Source: an uncultured Parabacteroides sp. | Lineage (GTDB): Bacteria > Bacteroidota > Bacteroidia > Bacteroidales > Tannerellaceae | Direction: 5' to 3' | NCBI GenBank assembly: GCA_934718155.1 | Contig: CAKUZF010000001.1 | Span: 1 to 64,000 of the forward strand | Length of the DNA: 64,000 nt | Shown: positions 7,536 to 14,705 of the stretch, in pieces | Layout of the letters: each line of letters begins with the position of its first letter | Numbering within the stretch: the first letter of the stretch is position 1 | Position numbers and translations under genes: made by a program | The notes under the pieces: model-generated | The model's database searches: none | The model's input: the letters and a program-made list of their open reading frames with translations, nothing else | What the model was told of the DNA's origin: nothing

Positions 7536-8583
7536 CTTCTTCCTTATTTAAACAAGTTTCATAGAGTGCTGTAAGTTGATCGTTGATGGTTTGCATGCTA
7601 AACAAACCTTTCGACAAGGCCAAGGAGGCCGCAGAGAGTTGTTTTCTAAGAGGTTCGAGGGATAGAATTTGATGAAGTTTCTCGGCCAAAGCCTCCACGT
7701 CACCGGGTTGGAACAAGAGGGCATTTTCACCATCCACCAGAACATCGGGCAATCCACCAACCGGAGTTGAGACCACAGGAATGCCACAAGACCAAGCATC
7801 CAACACAGCCATAGGAAATCCCTCCGCATAGCTGGAAAGGCAAAAAACAGATGCTTTGCGAAACAGCTTTGCTTTCTCATCGCCCATCACCCAGCCTTTG
7901 AATTCCACCTGGCGGGCAACTTTCAACGTCTCAGCTAATTGCTTAGCCTGGTCCAACTCTCCATTACCAGCTATGATTAAGCGCCAATCTGGGAAATCAG
8001 GAGCTACCTTAGCAAAAGCCGTCAGCAAAACAGAATAGCCTTTGTTCTGATTTAAAGTACCCGCAAAGAGCACATACTTATGTTCATCACTATATCGCAC
8101 ATTTTCGACGACTGGACAAGGATTGTAAATCACATGCACCTTATCGCCTACGCCAAAACGACTTGCCACCTTCTGTCGGATGTTTTGAGACAAAGTGATA
8201 ATAGCATCCGCCTGCTGCAGCAATTGCCGACAAACAGCGTTATCTGTATAATCATCCAGTTGATTGCCAATGTGCAAATGGATTATCACTGGCTTCCCTA
8301 AAACTTTTGCGATCTTACAAAAAACCAACTTGCGCCGCATAGAGGGAAGCTCTCCAACATGAATATGAATCAAGTCATAACGCCAAACACAAAACAAAAA
8401 GCAAATCAGCGATTTGATGGCATACAGCCATTTCCAGGCAGCCGACCGATCAATATGCGTACCTATCCAACGCACATGATAATCCTTCCAAAAGGGTAAG
8501 GAGCTATATGCACGCAGAACAGCAGCAATGCCTCCACGGGTCTTAGGCGAGGTAGCCAAAAAAAGAACACGCTTACTACTCAT
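7522..8583 (-). CDS. Glycosyltransferase family 4
   Basis: 353 residues with a GT-B fold: the N-terminal domain starts VLFLATSPKTRGGIAAVLRA (G-G-I donor-loop motif), and the C-terminal domain has FAGTLNQNKGYSVLLTAFA, LIIAGNGEL and the nucleotide-sugar site YAEGFPMAVLDAWSCGIPVV (an E-x7-D variant of the usual E-x7-E). The enzyme would add a sugar from a nucleotide donor to the growing lipid-linked oligosaccharide on the cytoplasmic face. It overlaps both neighbours by a few bases, so it is translationally coupled in the polysaccharide operon. Donor and linkage are not predictable. Confidence 0.9.
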   Translation of the reverse strand: MSSKRVLFLATSPKTRGGIAAVLRAYSSLPFWKDYHVRWIGTHIDRSAAWKWLYAIKSLICFLFCVWRYDLIHIHVGELPSMRRKLVFCKIAKVLGKPVIIHLHIGNQLDDYTDNAVCRQLLQQADAIITLSQNIRQKVASRFGVGDKVHVIYNPCPVVENVRYSDEHKYVLFAGTLNQNKGYSVLLTAFAKVAPDFPDWRLIIAGNGELDQAKQLAETLKVARQVEFKGWVMGDEKAKLFRKASVFCLSSYAEGFPMAVLDAWSCGIPVVSTPVGGLPDVLVDGENALLFQPGDVEALAEKLHQILSLEPLRKQLSAASLALSKGLFSMQTINDQLTALYETCLNKEEDGNS

Positions 8584-9176
8584 AAAGGAATCAAAGCCAA
8601 ATAGTCGTCCGACAATCGTTCTTCCTCACTATAAAGTTGACGCTCGTGCGCTCTGATTTGGTCGGGCGTAAAGCGATACTTCAACACTTTGGCGGGAACG
8701 CCCCCTACGATTGCGTAAGGAGGCACGTCTTTTACTACCAATGCTCCTGCTGCCACAACAGCCCCTCTACCCACGTGCACACCTTTCAACAGCGTAGTGT
8801 TTGTGCCAATCCATACGTCATCGCCGATGTGTACGTCTTGGTCGTCCTCTGGGTGTTTATCATGCACATCATAGATGAAGCGGCCCACATCGGTCACTCG
8901 ATGATCGCCACCTATAATCGTCACGTGCGGTCCGAAAAGCACCTTATTTCCTATAATAATCTGACTCTCCGTGCAGAGGAACATAGCACGCGGACCGATA
9001 TACACTTCATCGCCTATCGAAATGTTTCGGTAGGTGAACTCAGACGTGAGAGCCGAGAAGCGCACATGATGCCCACATCGCCGCATCATCTTTTTATAAA
9101 AGAATGACAAGAAGCGATTGGTACATCCACGCATGAGGTAGATCGCATAATAGAGTAAAAGCGCAATCCAACGCAT
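8580..9176 (-). CDS. Left-handed beta-helix acyltransferase (hexapeptide, WbbJ-like)
   Basis: 198 residues. A hydrophobic N-terminus (residues 3-16) is followed by hexapeptide repeats (ISIGDEVYIGPRAM, IIIGNKVLFGPHVTIIGG, VHIGDDVWIGTNTTLLKGVHVG) and the typical ending VVAAGALVVKDVPPYAIVGG with GVPAKVLKYRF. These enzymes use acetyl-CoA to O- or N-acetylate sugars. The His in IIGGDHR is the likely catalytic base. It lies between the chain-length determinant and the GT4 gene, so it probably acetylates a sugar of the same polysaccharide on the cytoplasmic side, in addition to the extracytoplasmic MBOAT route. Confidence 0.9.
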   Translation of the reverse strand: MRWIALLLYYAIYLMRGCTNRFLSFFYKKMMRRCGHHVRFSALTSEFTYRNISIGDEVYIGPRAMFLCTESQIIIGNKVLFGPHVTIIGGDHRVTDVGRFIYDVHDKHPEDDQDVHIGDDVWIGTNTTLLKGVHVGRGAVVAAGALVVKDVPPYAIVGGVPAKVLKYRFTPDQIRAHERQLYSEEERLSDDYLALIPL

Positions 9177-9182
9177 AGCCTC

Positions 9183-10778
9183 TTATTTCTGACGTTGACG
9201 TTTGAACTCCCGAACCAATGATTCCGCCTGCTCCTTACCAAACAGATAGAGCACCGGAACAATCAAGGTGAGCATCAGCATGCCGATAGCCGCATACAAT
9301 TTACGGGGGCCGATCGGTTTGCTCTTCACATAGGCGCTATCCAAGACACGGGCCTTTTCGTGGGTCTGACCCAGGATCAAGGCGGTCTCCTCGCGCTTCT
9401 GCAACAGGATCAGATAGACACCCTGCACGATCTCTTGCTGGCGCTTCAACTCCACATAGTTGCGCTCCGCTTGCGGATAGGTGTTCATCTTGCTATAGAT
9501 CAGCTGCTCCTTGGCCTTGACATCGGCTATGGATATGCGCAATGCCTCGCGGGCGTTGTTGATTGACTGGTAGACGCCCTTTCGCAACTCATCGGCCTGC
9601 TTGGTGAGCGATCCGACCAACGGGTTGTTGGGGCTTGAGTTCTGAATAACTCGGGCACGCTCCAAGATCACCTCGTTGTAGGTGGCAATAGCGGCTCCCT
9701 TCTCGCCCTCCTGCGCTGTCAGCAACGAGGGCACTACGTTATACTGGTTGGCAGGATCCTTCACGTAGGCATCCATCATGTCAATCACGTTGTTCTGGGC
9801 CTGCATCTCGATCAGGCGAGTTTGCAGCTCCTTCATCTGCTCCACATAGAACTGCACGTCATGATCGATGTCCATCAGCTGATTCTTGCGCTTATACTCT
9901 TCGATCTGTCGCTCCACGTCGGCCAGCTCCTTGACGATCTTCTCGATGCGACCATCATAGAACGCCAAGCTGCTTTGCGCCTGCTTTTTCTTATAGCCAT
10001 CGGCTTGGATGTTGTAGAGGCGCATCAAGGTGTTCAGCATATCTCGGCCACGTGCACGCTCATAGTCGGTGCAACCCAGCTCTATCACGTTGGAGGTCTT
10101 TGAGTTCTCCTCGATCAGGAACTCATCGGCCAGATTCTCGGCCGTCCAGCCCGAGGGGCGATAGGTGATCACCCATTCGTCCGCATCGGCAGGCGCATCG
10201 GTGGCCGAAAGCACGAAGTCGCCCATAGGCAATGTCATCACCCCGGGGAGCGAGTTGAACGAGAAGCGCTGCTTATCGAAGCTGTTTCCTTCGGCCACAA
10301 CGGCCACTTGGTTGCTCTTCCGCTCCACACGAAACTCAATCTTCTCCTGCAAACGGGCATCGGTGGTCGAATCGGTACGCAAGCGATAGGGCACCTGCTC
10401 ATACTGTCGGTAGAAGGAGAAGGGCTTGGTGTAATCCACATTGACGCCCAACTCGAAGGCCATTTCGCGGAGCAGCTTGTTCGAGGAAAGCACCATCAAC
10501 TCATCTTCGATGTTGATGCCTCCGCCTCCAACGCTTCCCAGTCCGAACGACTTCATCAAGCCCGCGGCCTCGCCCAGTCCGAAACTTCCTCCGCCCAGGT
10601 CTTTCTCATCTTGAATCAGGATGCGAGCCGAAATCTCATACGTGCGGGGATAGAGAAACAAATAGAGCAGCGCGGGGATCAACGAAAAGATGAACACTCC
10701 CACAAACAGCCGCCATCGCAACAGGTAACCAACGATGATGCTCTTCAGTCCTATAACCTCATTATCTTGTTCTTCCAT
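9183..10778 (-). CDS. Wzz/GumC-like polysaccharide chain-length determinant without kinase domain
   Basis: 531 residues. A transmembrane helix lies near residues 17-38, then a Wzz domain (RTYEISARILIQDE), a Gly-rich insert, a long coiled-coil region (about 260-460) including the GNVR-type segment with ADELRKGVYQSINNAREAL, and a second TM helix near residues 495-515. The C-terminus stops after the helix (KEQAESLVREFKRQRQK) with no Walker A/B motifs, so the BY-kinase domain of Wzc is absent and would have to be a separate protein, not seen here. It acts in the inner membrane to set polymer length and dock to the Wza channel encoded just upstream. Confidence 0.9.
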   Translation of the reverse strand: MEEQDNEVIGLKSIIVGYLLRWRLFVGVFIFSLIPALLYLFLYPRTYEISARILIQDEKDLGGGSFGLGEAAGLMKSFGLGSVGGGGINIEDELMVLSSNKLLREMAFELGVNVDYTKPFSFYRQYEQVPYRLRTDSTTDARLQEKIEFRVERKSNQVAVVAEGNSFDKQRFSFNSLPGVMTLPMGDFVLSATDAPADADEWVITYRPSGWTAENLADEFLIEENSKTSNVIELGCTDYERARGRDMLNTLMRLYNIQADGYKKKQAQSSLAFYDGRIEKIVKELADVERQIEEYKRKNQLMDIDHDVQFYVEQMKELQTRLIEMQAQNNVIDMMDAYVKDPANQYNVVPSLLTAQEGEKGAAIATYNEVILERARVIQNSSPNNPLVGSLTKQADELRKGVYQSINNAREALRISIADVKAKEQLIYSKMNTYPQAERNYVELKRQQEIVQGVYLILLQKREETALILGQTHEKARVLDSAYVKSKPIGPRKLYAAIGMLMLTLIVPVLYLFGKEQAESLVREFKRQRQK

Positions 10779-10793
10779 GTTGTTTTCTTATTC

Positions 10794-11600
10794 TTATTTC
10801 GTGATTGCCAAAATAACTGTTGTGATCACCGACACGGCACTCAGGATTGAGGAGAAGACGGTTACACTATATTGCTGCGCCGCACTGTAGCGGGAATTGC
10901 GCTTCTTCGCGCTATTGGGCTCGACGTAGACGACATCGTTCTGCTGTAGATAGTAATAAGGCGACGTGAAGATGTCGGGCTGCGTAATGTCTAAGCGGGC
11001 AAACTCCTTCTTGCCTTGGTTGTCTCTGACGATCAGGATGTTCTTGCGATTGGCATTGATGCTCAGGTCGCCCACCTGGCCCAGCGCATCCAAGATGGAG
11101 ATTCGCTCGTTGGGCACCGTGATACGCCCCGGACGGGAAACCTCGCCCAGCACCGTCACCTTATAGTTGACAATCTGCAGATTGACCAACGCGTCGGCCA
11201 CATACACCCGTATCTTATCCTGCAACCTATCGCATAACTCTTGCTTCGTCAAGCCCGCCGCTTGCACCTTGCCGATGACGGGGAAGTTGATGTTGCCCTC
11301 CTTATCCACCAAGTAGGTCCGCAACTGCGAACCATTCGTGGTATTCACCGAGGCCTCCTGAACGTAGGAGTATGGGGGCGGATTGAACGGCGTAACGACG
11401 GTGGGATCCCACGCCGAAACGGTGATCGTCAGCCGATCGTCCGGACAAATCTTGGCAGAATAGGTTTGATCCATTTTCTCGACTTGCTCTGGCGTCAATT
11501 GGTCGATGCCTTGGAAATACGTCACGTCTTTGGGCACCGAGCAGGCGCTCAGCAGCCAGACGAACAAGGCCACTACAGATACTAATTTCAGTTTCATCAT
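10794..11600 (-). CDS. Wza-type polysaccharide export lipoprotein
   Basis: 268 residues from the first of two adjacent ATGs (11600; the alternative is 11597). A longer reading from 11627 would begin on the promoter element. The lipoprotein signal ends LLSACSVPKDV (Cys about residue 20). It is followed by the Poly_export domain (CPDDRLTITVSAWDPTVVTP, EGNINFPVIGKVQAAGLTKQEL) and an SLBB domain (YKVTVLGEVSRPGRITVPN). A C-terminal hydrophobic stretch (VTVFSSILSAVSVITTVILA) could span the outer membrane. Together with the adjacent Wzz-like protein it forms the export conduit. It is the first gene of a five-gene minus-strand operon. Confidence 0.93.
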   Translation of the reverse strand: MMKLKLVSVVALFVWLLSACSVPKDVTYFQGIDQLTPEQVEKMDQTYSAKICPDDRLTITVSAWDPTVVTPFNPPPYSYVQEASVNTTNGSQLRTYLVDKEGNINFPVIGKVQAAGLTKQELCDRLQDKIRVYVADALVNLQIVNYKVTVLGEVSRPGRITVPNERISILDALGQVGDLSINANRKNILIVRDNQGKKEFARLDITQPDIFTSPYYYLQQNDVVYVEPNSAKKRNSRYSAAQQYSVTVFSSILSAVSVITTVILAITK

Positions 11601-11624
11601 CTCAGTTTTACTACAAATAGGTTG

Positions 11625-11632
11625 CAAAGATA
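11625..11632 (-). promoter_or_regulatory. -7 element TATCTTTG of the Wza operon
   Basis: Perfect TAnnTTTG on the minus strand. Transcription would start near 11618, about 18 nt before the Wza start at 11600. No exact -33 TTTG is seen. Confidence 0.65.
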
Positions 11633-11792
11633 CTACTTTTTAAGGAAACAGCAGGGGTTATGCCAAGCCTCCTGCTTCCGATTACATCTATAACGATGCA
11701 TTTTATGGATTATTGCTGCATCGGAAATGTATCTTTTTCTTGATTATCCCACCCGATTTTACTTATTTTGCGTCAAAATGCAATGTAGTAAT

Positions 11793-12629
11793 ATGGTAAA
11801 CATAGGAAAATACAACACACTGAAGGTGGTGAAGCAGGTGGACTTCGGGCTCTACCTGGACGGAGGCGAAGGCGTAGAGATTCTGCTGCCCACACGCTAT
11901 GTGCCGAAAGAGGCCCAAGTGGGCGACGAGATAGAGGTGTTCATCTACCACGACAACGAGGGGCGACTGATCGCTACGACGGCGAAGCCGTTCGCACAGG
12001 TGGGCGAGTTTCAGTTCATGGAGGTAAAGCAGGTCAACAAGATGGGCGCGTTTCTGGACTGGGGCATCATGAAGGATCTGCTGGTGCCTTTCAAGGAGCA
12101 GAAGATGGCCATGAAAGCGGGCAAGTGGTATTTGGTGTACGTCCGACTGGATCATGTAACAGGGCGCATCATGGCCTCGGCCCGGATCGAGAAGTTCCTC
12201 AACAACGTGCCGCCCAGCTATAAGCATGGCGAGGAGGTGGAGCTGATGGTGGCCGACGAGATGGAGTTGGGCTACAAGGTGATCATCAACAATCTGCACA
12301 CCGGACTGGTGTACTACGACGAGACGTTTCAACGCCTGGAAAAAGGCGAGCGCATGAAGGGCTACATCAAAGAGGTGCGCGAAGACGAGAAGATCGACGT
12401 CAGCCTGATGCCCTTGGGCTACCAGAAGGTTGAAGGCATCGCCGGCACCATACTAACGGCGCTGAAAACGCAGGGAGGCTACATTGCCGTGCACGACAAG
12501 AGCGAGCCCGACGTGATCTATGCGCTCTTCCGTTGCAGCAAGAAGGCATTCAAGCAGGCGATTGGCTCGCTCTATAAGCAGCACCTTATCACACTGGAAG
12601 ACAAAGGCATACGACTTGTTCAAGAGTAG
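11793..12629 (+). CDS. cvfB: S1-domain RNA-binding protein of the CvfB family
   Basis: 278 residues from the ATG at 11793 (MVNIGKYNTL). A start at 11727 would precede the likely promoter (a one-base-short -7 variant, TATTTTG, at 11764-11770). It shows the CvfB layout: S1-like domains at about 1-65 (VDFGLYLDGGEGVEILLP), 70-135 (VNKMGAFLDWGIMKDLLVPF), 150-205 (GYKVIINNLHTGLVYYDETF), then a C-terminal winged-helix (about 220-278, GGYIAVHDKSEPDVIYALF). CvfB-type proteins bind RNA and influence virulence-factor expression in Firmicutes; in Bacteroidetes the role is unknown. The gene stands alone between the polysaccharide locus and lepA. Confidence 0.85.
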   Translation: MVNIGKYNTLKVVKQVDFGLYLDGGEGVEILLPTRYVPKEAQVGDEIEVFIYHDNEGRLIATTAKPFAQVGEFQFMEVKQVNKMGAFLDWGIMKDLLVPFKEQKMAMKAGKWYLVYVRLDHVTGRIMASARIEKFLNNVPPSYKHGEEVELMVADEMELGYKVIINNLHTGLVYYDETFQRLEKGERMKGYIKEVREDEKIDVSLMPLGYQKVEGIAGTILTALKTQGGYIAVHDKSEPDVIYALFRCSKKAFKQAIGSLYKQHLITLEDKGIRLVQE

Positions 12630-12660
12630 CGACAACTCAGCAAGTGACACGCTAAAAAAA

Positions 12661-12814
12661 CGTTGCCCGTCGGCATAAAAAACGTTGCCCGTCGGCGCAA
12701 AAAACCACGGGCAACGGAATATAAAACCACGGGCAACAAAATTCAAAACGACGGGCAACAAAATTTAAAACGACGGGCAACAAAATTTACGCGAATGCCC
12801 GTCGTTTTTCGCCG
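12661..12814. repeat. Seven-unit 22-bp phased repeat array (array 1)
   Basis: Units begin at 12661, 12683, 12705, 12727, 12749, 12771 and about 12793, every 22 bp. Each has a 12-bp G+C-rich core and a 10-bp A+T-rich spacer. In units 1, 2 and 7 the core reads CGTTGCCCGTCG (7 imperfect); in units 3-6 it reads C[CG]ACGGGCAAC[GA], the reverse complement, yet it occupies the same place in the 22-bp register. The array fills the gap between the convergent cvfB-like and lepA genes. Related arrays lie at 33366-33497 and 62213-62300. Confidence 0.93.
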
Positions 12815-12828
12815 AAACGAAGCTGCCC

Positions 12829-14616
12829 TTAGTCGAGCTTCAAGACCGCCAAGAAAGCCTTTTGCGGCACCTCGACCGTTCCGATCTGCTTCATGCGCTT
12901 CTTTCCCTCCTTCTGCTTCTCGAGCAGCTTACGCTTACGAGAGATATCACCGCCGTAACACTTCGCCGTTACATCCTTACGCACAGCCTTCACGGTTTCG
13001 CGGGCGATGATCTTCGCACCAATAGCCGCCTGGATGGCAATATCAAACTGCTGGCGGGGGATCAACTCTTTCAGTTTCTCACACATGCGACGGCCGAATG
13101 ACACACTGTTATCCACATGCGTCAGCGTAGAGAGCGCATCGACCGGCTCGCCATTCAGCAGGATATCCAGCTTGACCAGCTTACTGGGGCGATAGTCGTG
13201 GATGTGGTAGTCGAACGAGGCGTATCCCTTCGAGATGCTCTTCAGCTTGTCGTAGAAGTCGATCACGATCTCGCCCAAGGGAAGATCATAATAGATCTCC
13301 ACACGGTCGCCCGAGATATACTCTTGCTTGATCAGCACGCCACGCTTGCCCAAACAGAGGGTCATGATGGGGCCAATGTAGGTCGTATTGGTGATGACGG
13401 AGGCACGGATATAGGGCTCGTCGATATGATCGATCAAGGTCGGGTCGGGCAGGCCGCCGGGGTTGTGCACCTCGATCTCCTCGCCCTTCTTTGTATGGAC
13501 AATATAAGAAACGTTGGGCACCGTGGTGATCACGTCCATATTGAACTCGCGATCCAGTCGCTCCTGCACGATTTCCATATGGAGCAGCCCCAAGAATCCG
13601 CAGCGGAATCCGAAGCCCAAGGCCGCGGAGCTCTCAGGCTGGAACGTCAGCGAAGCGTCGTTGAGCTGCAATTTCTCGAGCGAAGCACGCAGGTTCTCGA
13701 AATCCTCGCTATCGATGGGGTAAACACCCGCAAAGACCATCGGCTTAACCTCCTCGAAGCCAGCGATACCCTCGGAAGCGGGGTTAGACACATGGGTAAT
13801 GGTATCTCCCACACGCACCTCGCGGGAGGTCTTGATGCCCGAGATGATATAGCCCACGTCGCCCGTGCGGATCTCCTGGCGAGGCGACATCGTGAGTTTC
13901 AGCACGCCCACCTCGTCGGCGTCGTATTCTTTTCCGGTAGCGATGAACTTCACGCGGTCGCCTTGGTGGATCACGCCATTCACCACCTTGAAATAGGCGA
14001 TGATGCCTCGGAAGGGATTAAACACAGAGTCGAAGATCAAGCATTGCAGCGGAGCCTCCGGGTCGCCCTTCGGCGCCGGCACCTTCTCGACAATGGTGTT
14101 CAAGATGTCGATCACGCCCTCGCCCGTCTTGCCACTGGCACGCAGAATCTCCTCGCGCTTGCAGCCCAGCAGCTCCACGATCTGATCCTCCACCTCGTCG
14201 GGCATGGCGCTCGGAAGGTCGATCTTGTTCATCACGGGGATAATCTCCAAATCATTCTCAATCGCCATATAAAGGTTGGAAATGGTTTGCGCCTGAATGC
14301 CTTGCGCCGCATCGACAATCAGCAGCGCACCCTCGCAAGCGGCGATGGAGCGCGACACCTCGTAAGAGAAATCGACGTGCCCCGGAGTGTCGATCAAATT
14401 CAAGATATACTCCTCGCCTTTATAGGTGTATTTCATTTGGATGGCATGGCTCTTGATCGTGATGCCTCGCTCACGCTCCAAGTCCATATCATCGAGCACC
14501 TGCGCTTGCAAATCTTTACCTTCCACCGTCTTAGTGTACTCCAACAAGCGATCGGCCAAGGTGCTCTTGCCATGATCAATATGAGCAATGATACAGAAAT
14601 TGCGGATATTCTTCAT
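12829..14616 (-). CDS. lepA: Elongation factor 4 (LepA), back-translocating GTPase
   Basis: 595 residues, the normal length for LepA. G1 AHIDHGKST (about 10-18), G2 region RGITI, G3 DTPGHVDF (about 76), G4 NKID (about 130). It is followed by the EF4-specific domains, with VYPIDSEDFENLR, FGFRCGFLGLLHMEI and the C-terminal GGDISRKRKLLEKQKEGKKR. EF4 binds stalled or mistranslocated ribosomes and aids ribosome biogenesis and translation under stress. The gene is transcribed alone from the promoter at 14640-14647, with a leader of about 17 nt. Confidence 0.98.
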   Translation of the reverse strand: MKNIRNFCIIAHIDHGKSTLADRLLEYTKTVEGKDLQAQVLDDMDLERERGITIKSHAIQMKYTYKGEEYILNLIDTPGHVDFSYEVSRSIAACEGALLIVDAAQGIQAQTISNLYMAIENDLEIIPVMNKIDLPSAMPDEVEDQIVELLGCKREEILRASGKTGEGVIDILNTIVEKVPAPKGDPEAPLQCLIFDSVFNPFRGIIAYFKVVNGVIHQGDRVKFIATGKEYDADEVGVLKLTMSPRQEIRTGDVGYIISGIKTSREVRVGDTITHVSNPASEGIAGFEEVKPMVFAGVYPIDSEDFENLRASLEKLQLNDASLTFQPESSAALGFGFRCGFLGLLHMEIVQERLDREFNMDVITTVPNVSYIVHTKKGEEIEVHNPGGLPDPTLIDHIDEPYIRASVITNTTYIGPIMTLCLGKRGVLIKQEYISGDRVEIYYDLPLGEIVIDFYDKLKSISKGYASFDYHIHDYRPSKLVKLDILLNGEPVDALSTLTHVDNSVSFGRRMCEKLKELIPRQQFDIAIQAAIGAKIIARETVKAVRKDVTAKCYGGDISRKRKLLEKQKEGKKRMKQIGTVEVPQKAFLAVLKLD

Positions 14617-14639
14617 CTACTACGTTATTTTTTTGGTTG

Positions 14640-14647
14640 CAAAGATA
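14640..14647 (-). promoter_or_regulatory. -7 element TATCTTTG of lepA
   Basis: Perfect consensus on the minus strand, 24 bp before the lepA ATG. It is divergent from the element at 14669-14676. Confidence 0.65.
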
Positions 14648-14668
14648 CAGATTTACCCCGAAATAGGC

Positions 14669-14676
14669 TACATTTG
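14669..14676 (+). promoter_or_regulatory. -7 element TACATTTG of the TPR gene
   Basis: Fits TAnnTTTG. The predicted start near 14683 supports translation from 14706 rather than from the ATG at 14688, which would leave almost no leader. Confidence 0.55.
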
Positions 14677-14705
14677 GCTTTTCATTTATGCAGATCAAAA
14701 AAACG

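Noticed and set aside
9817..9960. Possible kinase (BY-kinase) domain in the Wzz-like protein
   Set aside because: No Walker A or B motif anywhere in 9183-10778; the protein ends after its second TM helix.
12661..12814. CRISPR array
   Set aside because: The repeated part is the 12-bp core, spacers are only 10 bp and similar to each other, cores flip orientation, and no cas genes are near.
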